The notes beneath the pieces were generated by a model. The model saw only the letters and a list, made by a program, of their open reading frames with translations, did not search any database and had not been told where the DNA came from. A stretch of DNA of 58,585 nt from JACJWR01 sp964556255 (lineage in GTDB: Bacteria > Actinomycetota > Actinomycetes > S36-B12 > UBA10799), in NCBI GenBank assembly GCA_964556255.1, contig CAZKVQ010000014.1, positions 1 to 58,585 on the forward strand. Direction: 5' to 3'. The stretch's first letter is position 1. Each line of letters opens with the position of its first letter. This document shows, piece after piece, positions 33,811 through 41,982 of the stretch. The position numbers and the translations under genes are program-made.

Positions 33811-35040
33811 TCAGTCCCGCAGGAACTGGGACTTCCCGGTGACCTGCTCATGGACCCAGGAGCGCACTGCGTCAAGCCGGTGCTGGTCCCCGGGAAGTAG
33901 ATAGGTATGGAGCCCCAACCACATGAGGTAGGACATCTTGCCGCTCACTTCCTGATGGTGGGGGCCGACCTCCACCACTGCAGCGTCGTGGCGGACCATG
34001 GCCATATCGCCCAGATCCCGATAGGCGAATGATTTCGGATGCTCACCTTTGATGTGGCGCCGGATGCTGTGCGCCACCGCGATGCCCTGTTGTTTCGCAA
34101 CGGAGCCCAGCTGTGACAGCGGCTGGTCGGCATGTGCTGCGGCATCGCCGATGCAGTAGGTCCGGTCGCTGCCAGGTATCCGCAGAGTTTCGTCGATGAC
34201 GACGCGACCGCCACGGGTGAGTTCCGGTGCCGGGGTGAGGGACGGCAGCGTCACTCGGAGTCCGCCCGCCCAGATGGTCAGATCCGATCGCAAGGCGGTC
34301 CCATCGTCGAGGGTGACCTGCTCGGGTGTCACCGTCACCACCTCCCGGCCGAGGTGGAACGCGACACCGGCATCCGTGAGGATCCTTCGGGCATATGACT
34401 GACCCGCAGTCGACATGTGGGCCAGCGGCTCGGAGGCGTGGTCGACGATCTGCAGGTCGACGTGTTCGCGGCGGAAGGTCGGAAAGGTGCGAGGCAAGAC
34501 GTAGTCGAGGATGTCGCTGAGCGCGCCGGTGATCTCCACGCCCGTGGCGCCGGCACCTATGACGGTGATGCTGAACTTCTGCCGGGCTCCGACGAGGGTC
34601 TGGATTCGGGCCTTGATCGCGGCCGCGTCGGCACTCGTATAGAGCGGCAGCGCATAGTCCGCGGCCCCGGACACTCCGAAGAAGTTGACTGAGGCGCCGG
34701 TAGCCAGCACCAGGTAGTCCGCATTGAGCACCCGGCCGTCGGCGAGGGTCACTCGCGCGTTCGTGGTATCGATGGCGGCGGCGCGGGAGGCCACCACGGA
34801 CACGCCGCTCAGGTCGTCGAGTGGAAACCGGATATCCGAAGGGCTGATGATCCCCGTTGCCGCCTGATAGAGCATCGGTTGAAAGGTCTGGAAGCCGTTG
34901 GCGTCCACGAGAGTGGTCTCGATTCCATGGCGGGCGAGGCCTTTGGCCGCGTACGTGCCACCGAAGCCGCCCCCGACGACGATGGCCGTGGCGCCGGTTG
35001 CGGGAGTCATGGCGCCAGACGTTAGCAGGGAAACAGTCAT
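33811..35040 (-). CDS. Type II NADH dehydrogenase-like FAD oxidoreductase
   Basis: A 409-residue two-dinucleotide-binding flavoprotein of the NDH-2 type. FAD binds at VVGGGFGGTYAAKGL, NADH at ITVIGAGATGVEITGAL, and YCIGDAAAH is the second FAD motif; QQGIAVAHSIRR and the C-terminal HTYLLPGDQHR region fit membrane-associated NADH:quinone oxidoreductases. It should feed electrons from NADH to quinone without pumping protons. ATG 35040 overlaps the TDT transporter stop codon as ATGA; an in-frame ATG at 35010 is an alternative. Co-translation with a TDT carrier is unusual. Confidence 0.88.
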   Translation of the reverse strand: MTVSLLTSGAMTPATGATAIVVGGGFGGTYAAKGLARHGIETTLVDANGFQTFQPMLYQAATGIISPSDIRFPLDDLSGVSVVASRAAAIDTTNARVTLADGRVLNADYLVLATGASVNFFGVSGAADYALPLYTSADAAAIKARIQTLVGARQKFSITVIGAGATGVEITGALSDILDYVLPRTFPTFRREHVDLQIVDHASEPLAHMSTAGQSYARRILTDAGVAFHLGREVVTVTPEQVTLDDGTALRSDLTIWAGGLRVTLPSLTPAPELTRGGRVVIDETLRIPGSDRTYCIGDAAAHADQPLSQLGSVAKQQGIAVAHSIRRHIKGEHPKSFAYRDLGDMAMVRHDAAVVEVGPHHQEVSGKMSYLMWLGLHTYLLPGDQHRLDAVRSWVHEQVTGKSQFLRD

Positions 35041-36164
35041 CCCTTCGAGGCCACGGCCGGTGACGCTGGGGGCGGTGTAAGCAGGCGGCCACGGACCGAA
35101 CCGTGCGCCGTGCGCACGGCAACCGTCACCCAGGCGATCAGCAGGGCGAGGTACAGCACGACGGCCGCCCAAGCGAACAGATCGAGTCCGGTGTGCTTTG
35201 CCAACTGTGAGGTGCCGGTGACGCAGGTTCCGACTGGGAAGGTGAAGGACCACCAGGTGAGGGCGAAGCCCATCTTCTTGCGTATGGCCCTGATAGTCAG
35301 CAGGGCCGCGATGGGCATCCACAGCAGCATGAAGCCCCACATCGGCACCCCGTAGAGGATGGCGAAGAGGTTGAGGGCTGCGGCGATGGGTGCCGCCACC
35401 GCGATGGCGGCCGCGGTACCGAGGGTGCCTGCTGCCGTGATCGACTGCCCCACCGGTCCGAGCACGATCCACAGGGTCGGTACCCGAGCTGAGCCCGATG
35501 ATCCGAAGTGCGCCAGCCGGCTCCAGATCAGTGTTATCACGATCAGTGAGGTCACCAGGCTCATCCCGAACATGGCGTAACACCCATAGAGCATCGTCTC
35601 TCGCCATTGCCCCGCCGGGGTGTGGGGGACCAGCATCGCCCCGGTCGCCGCGGACACCATCGGCGGCACGATCGGCATCAGCCAGCCACCGAAGGCGCCG
35701 TCATGGCGAACCTCCAACTGGGTGAACAGCAGGAACGGCACTCCGACCGCCGTGATCAGCCCGAGGACGGTGCCGACTCCCCAGAGCACCCAATCGATAC
35801 CGACGGCGGTCGACTCACCCAGATACCGGGATCCCACCAGCAGCGTCGCCAACCCCACGGTCATGAGTGCCATGGGTGGCGCCCCGAAGAACTGGGCCAT
35901 CACCGGATCTCCAAGCAGGGCGCTGAAGGTGCCACGTGCTCTCAGCCAGTGCAGAGGCACAACCACCAGCAGCGCCACCAGGATCACTGAGGCGATCGCC
36001 CAGGCCACGACGGTGAGGGTTGCGACACCCGGAATGGTCCTCGGCAACGTGGCTCCGGCCGTTGCGATGATGCCCGTACCCATGACCGAGGCGAACCAAT
36101 TCGGTCCCAGTACAACGCGCGGCCCCTCCGCGGTGGGCGAAGCCAACACCTGCAGCCACCGCAT
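35037..36164 (-). CDS. TDT-family (TehA/Mae1/SLAC1-like) anion transporter
   Basis: A 375-residue membrane protein with about ten hydrophobic segments and the family N-terminus LGPNWFASVMGTGIIATAG. The tellurite-resistance/dicarboxylate transporter family includes TehA, the yeast malate carrier Mae1, sulfite exporter Ssu1 and the plant anion channel SLAC1; which anion is moved here cannot be read from the sequence. WWSFTFPVGTCVTGTSQLAKHTG is a conserved late helix, whose first part WWSFTFPVG is diagnostic. Coupled by ATGA to the NDH-2 gene. Confidence 0.85.
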   Translation of the reverse strand: MRWLQVLASPTAEGPRVVLGPNWFASVMGTGIIATAGATLPRTIPGVATLTVVAWAIASVILVALLVVVPLHWLRARGTFSALLGDPVMAQFFGAPPMALMTVGLATLLVGSRYLGESTAVGIDWVLWGVGTVLGLITAVGVPFLLFTQLEVRHDGAFGGWLMPIVPPMVSAATGAMLVPHTPAGQWRETMLYGCYAMFGMSLVTSLIVITLIWSRLAHFGSSGSARVPTLWIVLGPVGQSITAAGTLGTAAAIAVAAPIAAALNLFAILYGVPMWGFMLLWMPIAALLTIRAIRKKMGFALTWWSFTFPVGTCVTGTSQLAKHTGLDLFAWAAVVLYLALLIAWVTVAVRTAHGSVRGRLLTPPPASPAVASKG

Positions 36165-36259
36165 GGGTCGCGATTCGGTCTGTGGTGCAGGGGCGCCCGT
36201 ATGGTGACCCTAGTGGTCTGTTGCCGTTGTTGACTGCGACTCCGGCCCCCGTCCGGGTC

Positions 36260-36265
36260 TAGGGT
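36260..36265 (+). promoter_or_regulatory. Candidate -10 hexamer TAGGGT for the acidic-protein gene
   Basis: TAGGGT lies 45 bases before ATG 36311. A TTGACT occurs at 36230-36235 but the 24-base spacing is too long for a standard promoter. The gene has its own strong Shine-Dalgarno, consistent with a leadered transcript. Confidence 0.35.
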
Positions 36266-36310
36266 AGGCGCACGCCGAACATCACCCAGCACCACAACAA
36301 GGAGCGAAGA

Positions 36311-36628
36311 ATGAGCGTGAATGACGAAAGCCTGCCGGACGACGGCGACGAGGTCAGCCTGGTCAGCAGTGAGACCGACTATGTGACCGAAGATGGCGAC
36401 CTGGTGACAGATGAGCTCACCGAAGTCGTCGACGCTGACGGGAACGTGTTGGCTGCCGATGAACTGGTGACCGTCGAGTCGGAGGATGGCAGTGTGGCCT
36501 TCGCCGAGGAGACCGCCGTCGTCGGCGAGGATGGCGAACTGACCGTCGTCGACGAGATCGTCGGCGTGGTCGACGCCGACGGCAACATCGCGATCGCTGA
36601 GGAATCCCTGGACGACGAGGACGTCTGA
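36311..36628 (+). CDS. 105-residue highly acidic protein without basic residues
   Basis: I do not recognise this protein. It contains 19 Asp and 17 Glu in 105 residues and no Lys, Arg, His, Cys, Trp or Gln. The body is built of short alternating valine and acidic units; VVDADGNVLAADELV is repeated as VVDADGNIAIAEESL, and DADGN resembles the start of an EF-hand or dockerin Ca2+ loop. No signal peptide or membrane segment. AAGGAG stands seven bases before ATG 36311, a strong start. It could be a cation-binding or disordered buffer-like protein; this is a guess. Confidence 0.8.
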   Translation: MSVNDESLPDDGDEVSLVSSETDYVTEDGDLVTDELTEVVDADGNVLAADELVTVESEDGSVAFAEETAVVGEDGELTVVDEIVGVVDADGNIAIAEESLDDEDV

Positions 36629-36660
36629 TACGACTCGGAGGATTCCCGAGGTCGATAAGT

Positions 36661-36686
36661 CCGGGACCGGGTGAGCCGAGTCCCGG
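36661..36686. terminator. Strong hairpin between convergent genes
   Basis: CCGGGAC-CGG-gtgag-CCG-a-GTCCCGG forms a ten-pair stem with one bulged base, between the convergent acidic-protein and crotonase genes. GC-rich hairpins without a U-tract are common terminators in actinobacteria; it could serve both directions. Confidence 0.55.
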
Positions 36687-36701
36687 CGCGACAGCGGTGG
36701 A

Positions 36702-37370
36702 CTAGCTGGTCAGCTCGGCGACCACCGGGGCGTACATCAAGGACTTGATGGCTCCCAGGGTGTCGCCGCGCTTGGCAACAAGCGAGCCTGCATAGTCGAC
36801 TGCCGAAGGAAGCACCTCCTCGGCGGCCAGGGCCTCGTCGACGATTCCGGCCGCCGCGGCATCGACGCCGCCATAGCGGCGACCGGTCGTCATTGACTCG
36901 TGGGAGGCTGCAGGGGTCAGTTTTGCCATGATCAGGGCGTTCATGCCCAGGGTGAACGGAATATTGATGTCCACCTCGGGGAAACAGAAGAAACCCCGAT
37001 CAGACCGCATGAAGCGGCGATCTTGGGCGACCGCGAGCATCGCCCCGGCGGCGAAGGTGTGGCCCGGCAGTGCCGCGACCGTCACCATGGGCAGGGTCAA
37101 TACCCGGGCGAAGAGGCCGTGAACGTCAGCAACATATGGCTGCCACGAATCGGCGTGGGACGTCAGCCAATCGAGGTCGAGGCCGTTCGAGTAGAACTTT
37201 CCCGTCGCCGTTGTAACCAACGCCGCTGGTCCCTCCGAGGCAGCGACTTCGTCCAACAGGCTCGCCATCTCCACGAGCCAATCGGGGTGGAAGCGGTTCT
37301 CGGTATCCGACTCTCCCCGGACGCCGAGATTCAGGATGAAGACGTCGCCTTCGCGATCCAAGTAGGGCAT
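36702..37370 (-). CDS. Enoyl-CoA hydratase/isomerase (crotonase) family protein
   Basis: A 222-residue crotonase-fold protein, somewhat shorter than usual (about 255). The first oxyanion-hole strand is KFYSNGLDLDWL and the second GHTFAAGAMLAVAQD; the active-site region FPEVDINIPFT has a Glu like that of enoyl-CoA isomerases (ECI). It should act on an unsaturated fatty acyl-CoA. It starts two bases after the purT stop codon, so the genes are probably co-transcribed, although TACCAT eight bases before ATG 37370 could start a separate near-leaderless transcript. Confidence 0.85.
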   Translation of the reverse strand: MPYLDREGDVFILNLGVRGESDTENRFHPDWLVEMASLLDEVAASEGPAALVTTATGKFYSNGLDLDWLTSHADSWQPYVADVHGLFARVLTLPMVTVAALPGHTFAAGAMLAVAQDRRFMRSDRGFFCFPEVDINIPFTLGMNALIMAKLTPAASHESMTTGRRYGGVDAAAAGIVDEALAAEEVLPSAVDYAGSLVAKRGDTLGAIKSLMYAPVVAELTS

Positions 37371-37372
37371 GT

Positions 37373-38593
37373 CTAGAAATGGTAGGGGTCGTCCTGAGCC
37401 AGCTGGATTCGGGATGCCGCGTCACGGGCACGGGCGCGCGCTTGGTCGAGCCCGGCGCCACCGGCCACGGCGACTCCGAGTCGGCGCTGTCCGTGGACCT
37501 CGGGTTTGCCGAAGAGCAGGACCTTGGTCGTCGGAATGGAGTGGGCGTCCGCCACGCCGGCCAGTCGGGGCTCGTCGCTGTCTCCGGCCAGCACGATGGC
37601 GGCGCTGGCCGTCGGACCCAGCTGGCGGATCTCGGGGATGGGAAGCCCGAGGATCGCCCGAGTGTGCAGGGCGAACTCGCTGAGGTCCTGCGACGAGATC
37701 GTCACCAGTCCGGTGTCGTGGGGGCGTGGCGACACTTCGCTGAACAGCACGCGGTCGCCCGCGACGAACAGTTCTACGCCGAAAATGCCCCACCCACCCA
37801 GCGCGGAGGTCACGGTCTCAGCGATCCGCTCGGCCTCACGTCGGAGGTTGGGCTCCATCGGAGCGGGCTGCCAGGACTCTCGATAGTCGCCGTCGATCTG
37901 CAGGTGACCGATCGGGTCACAGAACGAGGTGCCGCCGACATGTCGGACAGTCAGCAGCGTGATCTCATAGTCGAACTCCACGAGTCCTTCGACGATCACG
38001 CGACCGCCTCCCACCCTGCCGCCGGTTGTCGCGCTGGCGTAGGCACCGGCGATCTGGTGGTGGTCGTGCACGACCGATTGACCTTTGCCCGAACTCGACA
38101 TCACCGGCTTGACCACGCACGGCAATCCGATTCCGGCCACGGCCTGGTGAAACTCCTCCTCGTCGTCGGCAAATGCGTACGGGCTCGTCGGAAGACCCAG
38201 TTCTTCGGCGGCCAGCCGGCGAATCCCCTCCCGGTCCATTGTGAGCCGGGCCGCGCGTGCGGTCGGGACCACATGCCAGCCCTCCGATTCCAACTGCAGC
38301 AACTCCTCGGTGGCGATGGCTTCCACCTCAGGAACGATCAGGTCCGGTCGCACGCTAGTGATCGCGGCCCTGATGGCGTCCGGATCGGTCATGTCCAACA
38401 CGAGACTGCGATGTGCCACCTGCATCGCCGGGGCCCGTTCATAACTGTCACAAGCGACCACCTCGACACCCAGTCGCTGCAACTCGATGGCCAGCTCCTT
38501 GCCGAGTTCACCAGAGCCCAGCAGCATCGCTGTCAGCGCCCGGGCGCTGCCTGGTGGCGAGTAGGGGCGGATGACGGCCTTCGGCGTTGTCAC
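37373..38593 (-). CDS. purT: Formate-dependent phosphoribosylglycinamide formyltransferase
   Basis: A 406-residue ATP-grasp enzyme converting GAR to formyl-GAR with formate and ATP in purine synthesis. GSGELGKELAIELQRLGVEV is the N-terminal PreATP-grasp loop, VVKPVMSSSGKGQSVV the ATP-binding loop, and ELFVAGDRVLFSEVSPRPHDTG the metal-binding and catalytic block, all typical of PurT. Mycobacteria and corynebacteria also use PurT. GTG 38593 has TAGGTT eight bases upstream, overlapping the stop region of the next gene. Downstream is the crotonase gene. Confidence 0.95.
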   Translation of the reverse strand: MTTPKAVIRPYSPPGSARALTAMLLGSGELGKELAIELQRLGVEVVACDSYERAPAMQVAHRSLVLDMTDPDAIRAAITSVRPDLIVPEVEAIATEELLQLESEGWHVVPTARAARLTMDREGIRRLAAEELGLPTSPYAFADDEEEFHQAVAGIGLPCVVKPVMSSSGKGQSVVHDHHQIAGAYASATTGGRVGGGRVIVEGLVEFDYEITLLTVRHVGGTSFCDPIGHLQIDGDYRESWQPAPMEPNLRREAERIAETVTSALGGWGIFGVELFVAGDRVLFSEVSPRPHDTGLVTISSQDLSEFALHTRAILGLPIPEIRQLGPTASAAIVLAGDSDEPRLAGVADAHSIPTTKVLLFGKPEVHGQRRLGVAVAGGAGLDQARARARDAASRIQLAQDDPYHF

Positions 38594-38601
38594 GGATGGT
38601 G

Positions 38602-38607
38602 AACCTA
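38602..38607 (-). promoter_or_regulatory. -10 hexamer TAGGTT for purT (near-leaderless)
   Basis: On the minus strand TAGGTT ends eight bases before GTG 38593; its first bases are the stop codon of the 2-hydroxyacid dehydrogenase gene. Confidence 0.4.
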
Positions 38608-39615
38608 CTGCGCAGCCACTAGGGCGGTGTCGACCAGGGGTGGTGCCCCATCCAGGAACAGGCGCATGTTGTTCACCGTGACGCGGGCAATCTCGGCGAG
38701 CGCCTCCTCGGTAAGGAAGGCCTGGTGTGAGGTGATGACGACGTTGGGGAAGGTCAGCAGTCGGGCGAGCGTGTCGTCCATCAGGATGTGACTCGAATGG
38801 TCTTCGAAGAATACGCCCTCCTCCTCCTCGTACACGTCCAGCGCGACCCCACCCACCTTGCCCCTCTTCAAGGCCTTCACCAGGGCCTTCGTGTCGACCA
38901 GCCCCCCGCGGCTGACATTGATGATCATGACCCCGTCCTTCATCTGGTTGATGGCCTCTTTGTCAACCATGTGGAAAGTCTCGGAGGTCAGGGGAGGATG
39001 CAGGGAGATCACGTCACTGCGCGCACACAGGTCCTCAAACGTCGTGTACTCGTAGCCGCGTTCATCCGCCCAGGCCTGGTCCGGGTAGGCGTCGGTGACG
39101 AGGATGGTGGTTCCGAAGCCGGCGAAGATGTCAGCGGCCACTTTGCCGATCTTCCCGGTGCCCACGATGCCGATGGTCTTGCCATGCACATCGAATCCGA
39201 CCAGACCCTCCAGCGCGAAGTTGAGTTCGTGAACGCGATGGTGTGCTCGCGCCACCTTTCTGTTGAGTGCCATTAGCAGCGCGACCGCGTGTTCGGCGAC
39301 TGCATATGGCGAATAGGCCGGCACCCTCACAACGGTGATTCCGCAATCCTCGGCCGCCGCCAGATCGACGTTGTTGAAACCGGCGCACCTCAGGGCGATC
39401 ATCCTCACCCCGAGTTCCGATAGTCGCTCGACGACTTCCCGCGGCAACTTGTCGTTCACGAAGACGCAGACCCCGGCCGCGTCACGGGCTGCCTCCACGG
39501 TGTCTGGCTGCAGCCTGAAGTCGTAGTACTTCAGATCCACGTCCAGTGCTTCGGCAACCGGCCCCAGGGTCACATGGTCGTAGTGCTTGGCATCGAATAT
39601 CAAGAATCTCGGCAC
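38605..39615 (-). CDS. D-2-hydroxyacid dehydrogenase (D-lactate dehydrogenase-like)
   Basis: A 336-residue NAD-dependent D-2-hydroxyacid dehydrogenase of the LdhA/fermentative D-lactate dehydrogenase type. The Rossmann motif is GIVGTGKIGKVAADIFAGFG, split by the two conserved glycines; catalytic Arg is in NVSRGGLVDT, Glu in DVYEEEEGVFFED, and His in TSHQAFLT. RCAGFNNVDL is the substrate-loop signature of LdhA proteins. It should reduce pyruvate or a related 2-keto acid. GTG 39615 has CATGAT exactly six bases upstream; no Shine-Dalgarno is seen. Confidence 0.92.
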   Translation of the reverse strand: MPRFLIFDAKHYDHVTLGPVAEALDVDLKYYDFRLQPDTVEAARDAAGVCVFVNDKLPREVVERLSELGVRMIALRCAGFNNVDLAAAEDCGITVVRVPAYSPYAVAEHAVALLMALNRKVARAHHRVHELNFALEGLVGFDVHGKTIGIVGTGKIGKVAADIFAGFGTTILVTDAYPDQAWADERGYEYTTFEDLCARSDVISLHPPLTSETFHMVDKEAINQMKDGVMIINVSRGGLVDTKALVKALKRGKVGGVALDVYEEEEGVFFEDHSSHILMDDTLARLLTFPNVVITSHQAFLTEEALAEIARVTVNNMRLFLDGAPPLVDTALVAAQ

Positions 39616-39621
39616 CCGGCA

Positions 39622-39627
39622 ATCATG
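39622..39627 (-). promoter_or_regulatory. Possible -10 hexamer CATGAT (leaderless)
   Basis: On the minus strand CATGAT ends six bases before GTG 39615. Confidence 0.35.
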
Positions 39628-39715
39628 CTCCAGACCCGACTCAGAGGCATGTCGACCGACAGGTCGGCGCCGCCGCAATCTGGGTCGAGCCGGCGTATAG
39701 GGCCGTGGAAGGCCC

Positions 39716-39721
39716 TAGCAT
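39716..39721 (+). promoter_or_regulatory. -10 hexamer TAGCAT of a leaderless promoter
   Basis: TAGCAT ends six bases before ATG 39728. Confidence 0.5.
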
Positions 39722-39727
39722 TCCGAT

Positions 39728-40534
39728 ATGGCAGACGAGGGTTACGACAGCGCACTTGCCGGCTACACCAGCGAACAGGTGACGCTGCTGGGTGAGACGA
39801 AGACGGTCTATCGCACCGGTTCGGGTCCCGCGGTCATCGTCATCCACGAAGTTCCCGGGATCACGCCGTTGGTCGCCGAATTCGGCCGCAAGGTGGCGGA
39901 GCGGGGCATGACGGCGGTACTGCCGGACCTCTTCGGGACACCCGGACGGCCCCCTTCGGGGGCCTACATCGCGACGTCCATGGCGCGTGCGTGTGTGAGT
40001 CGGGAGTTCACCATTCTGGCCACGAAGAAGAGCAGTCCGGTGACCGCCTGGTTGCGCGCACTGGCCAACCATGAGCACGAGCGGTGTGGTGGGCCCGGCG
40101 TGGGCGCGGTGGGGATGTGTCTTACGGGGGGCTTCGCCCTGGCCATGATGGTCGATCCGGTGGTGGTGGCACCGGTTCTCAGCCAGCCGTCCTTGCCGTT
40201 CGCAATCGGTGCCAAGGCCAGCCGGGATGTGGGTCTCTCGGACGCGGAGTTGTCTGCCGTCAAGCAGCGAGTCGATAAGGGGGCCTGCGTAATAGGACTC
40301 AGGTTCACCGGTGACCGCGCCGTGCCGGCGGCTCGGTTCGCCAGGCTGCGCGAAGAGTTGGGCGATGGCTTCATCGGCGTCGAGATCGACTCGTCGGAGG
40401 GCAACCCCTGGGGATACAAGACGGCAGCCCATTCGGTGCTCACGGAGGACTACTCGGACGCGGACGGTTCGCCCACCAGGGCCGCCCTCGATCAGGTTCT
40501 GGACTTCTTCAGCGACAGACTCGGCGTGGGGTAG
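39728..40534 (+). CDS. Dienelactone hydrolase family protein
   Basis: A 268-residue alpha/beta hydrolase of the dienelactone hydrolase family. VIVIHEVPGITP is the oxyanion region, GAVGMCLTGGFAL holds the cysteine nucleophile in GxCxGG, as in true dienelactone hydrolases, and NPWGYKTAAHSVLTED carries the catalytic histidine. An unusual insertion after the nucleophile strand fits the larger members of the family. The substrate is unknown. An MFS exporter (five bases downstream) and the amine oxidase follow in the same direction, probably in one operon. Confidence 0.88.
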   Translation: MADEGYDSALAGYTSEQVTLLGETKTVYRTGSGPAVIVIHEVPGITPLVAEFGRKVAERGMTAVLPDLFGTPGRPPSGAYIATSMARACVSREFTILATKKSSPVTAWLRALANHEHERCGGPGVGAVGMCLTGGFALAMMVDPVVVAPVLSQPSLPFAIGAKASRDVGLSDAELSAVKQRVDKGACVIGLRFTGDRAVPAARFARLREELGDGFIGVEIDSSEGNPWGYKTAAHSVLTEDYSDADGSPTRAALDQVLDFFSDRLGVG

Positions 40535-40539
40535 TTCCG

Positions 40540-41973
40540 TTGAACACCATGCGCACGTCGCTCGGACGTTTCGGCGCGATCGCCATCGCGCTCATCTGCG
40601 TTCAGCTCGACTACTTCGCGCTCGCCCTCGCCCTGCCGAACATGGCCGAAGACCTGCATACCACTCCGGAGAATCTGCAGTGGACTGTCAGCGCCTACAT
40701 GATCGCCATCGGCATCGCAATGGTGCCGGGCAGTCGCCTCGGGGACCTGATCGGGCGGAAGAAGGTGGTGCTGATCGGGCTGAGCATCTTCGGCTTGGCA
40801 TCTCTCTGGTGCGGGCTGTCGCCGACGGCCGACTCCGTGATCGCCGCGAGGATCATCCAGGGATTCGGCGCTGGCTTGTACTTCCCGGTGTCCTTCGCGC
40901 TCGTGAGCAACGCGACCACCGATGCGGAGCGTCCCCAGGTGCTCGGCTTCCTCAGTGGAGTCGCCGGGATCGGGACCGCTGCGGGTCCCATCATCGGCGG
41001 GGCGTTCTCCTCGACCATCGGATGGCGCTGGGTGTTCTTCGTCAACGTGCCGATCGCGGCCGCCGGCGTCATCTGGGGAGCATTCCAACTCAAGGAGCAG
41101 CGCGATCCTGAGTTGGCCGACAAGCGCATTCGGGATCTGGACTTCCTCGGCATCGCCCTAATCGCCCTACTGGTCACGGGAATCTCGCTGGCCCTGGATG
41201 ATGTCTCTTCAACGCCGGGATCGTTCTGGCTCACCATCTTCCCCGCGCTGGTCGGGGTGGTTGCCCTGGTCGGCTTCGTCGTGTGGGAACGCCGATCGAC
41301 CTGGCCCATCTTGCCACCGTCTCTGTGGGGCAACCAACGCTTCACAGCGCTCGTCATCGCCGCCACCATCGCCAATGCGGGCCTGTGCGTGATGATCTTC
41401 CTCGCCACTTTGTACCTTCAACAGACCCGCGGTCTCTCAGGACTGGAGGCCGGCCTGCTCTTCATCCCGGCTGCCGTGGGCCTGTCGATCGGGGGACCGA
41501 TCAGCGGACGTCTGGCGCCCAAGTACCCGGGTCAGCGGGTCATGACCGTGGCCATGATTGTGGGCGCCCTGTCGCTGGCGGCGCTCGCGGTGGCCCAGAA
41601 CTTGACGGCCTATCTGATTCTGATGGGGGTCGCATCGTTCTTCCTCGGACTCGGCTTTCAGTTCGGCAACATCGCCGTCCAGAGCGTTGTGGAGCTGTCA
41701 CAGGCCGGCGCTGCTGCCGGTGTGCTGTTGACGGTGATGGTGACCACCGGGGGAGTAGGGGTGGTTGCCGCGGCCGCGTCGATCGAGGCCTTCGGAGCCC
41801 AAGGCGGACCCGATCAGTATTCGATGAGCGTCACCTACGTGGAGTGGGCCGTCTTGGTCGGCGTGCTCGGAATCATCTTCGGTCTTTGGCAGTGGCGAAA
41901 GGCCACCCTTCCGGAGGCCTTTGCCGATGAGGCCGTTCACGGCGAGGCCGCTGCCCGCGCGACCCGCGACTAG
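40540..41973 (+). CDS. MFS transporter, DHA2-like (14 TMS) drug/metabolite exporter
   Basis: A 477-residue MFS permease resembling the EmrB/QacA group. LDYFALALALPNMAEDL is the helix 1 region, with the motif LDxxxxxxALPxIxxDL, GSRLGDLIGRKK is motif A, and GVAGIGTAAGPIIGGAFSS is motif C, the antiporter motif. The substrate is unknown. A TTG at 40540 or an ATG at 40549 may start it; neither has a good ribosome-binding site, but the gene follows the dienelactone hydrolase by five bases, so coupling is likely. Confidence 0.87.
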   Translation: MNTMRTSLGRFGAIAIALICVQLDYFALALALPNMAEDLHTTPENLQWTVSAYMIAIGIAMVPGSRLGDLIGRKKVVLIGLSIFGLASLWCGLSPTADSVIAARIIQGFGAGLYFPVSFALVSNATTDAERPQVLGFLSGVAGIGTAAGPIIGGAFSSTIGWRWVFFVNVPIAAAGVIWGAFQLKEQRDPELADKRIRDLDFLGIALIALLVTGISLALDDVSSTPGSFWLTIFPALVGVVALVGFVVWERRSTWPILPPSLWGNQRFTALVIAATIANAGLCVMIFLATLYLQQTRGLSGLEAGLLFIPAAVGLSIGGPISGRLAPKYPGQRVMTVAMIVGALSLAALAVAQNLTAYLILMGVASFFLGLGFQFGNIAVQSVVELSQAGAAAGVLLTVMVTTGGVGVVAAAASIEAFGAQGGPDQYSMSVTYVEWAVLVGVLGIIFGLWQWRKATLPEAFADEAVHGEAAARATRD

Positions 41974-41982
41974 GCAGGCCCG

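Noticed and set aside
34043..35122. Long minus-strand open frame in another phase over the NDH-2 gene
   Set aside because: Arg/Pro-rich translation typical of a phase-shifted GC-rich gene; NDH-2 motifs lie in the other frame.
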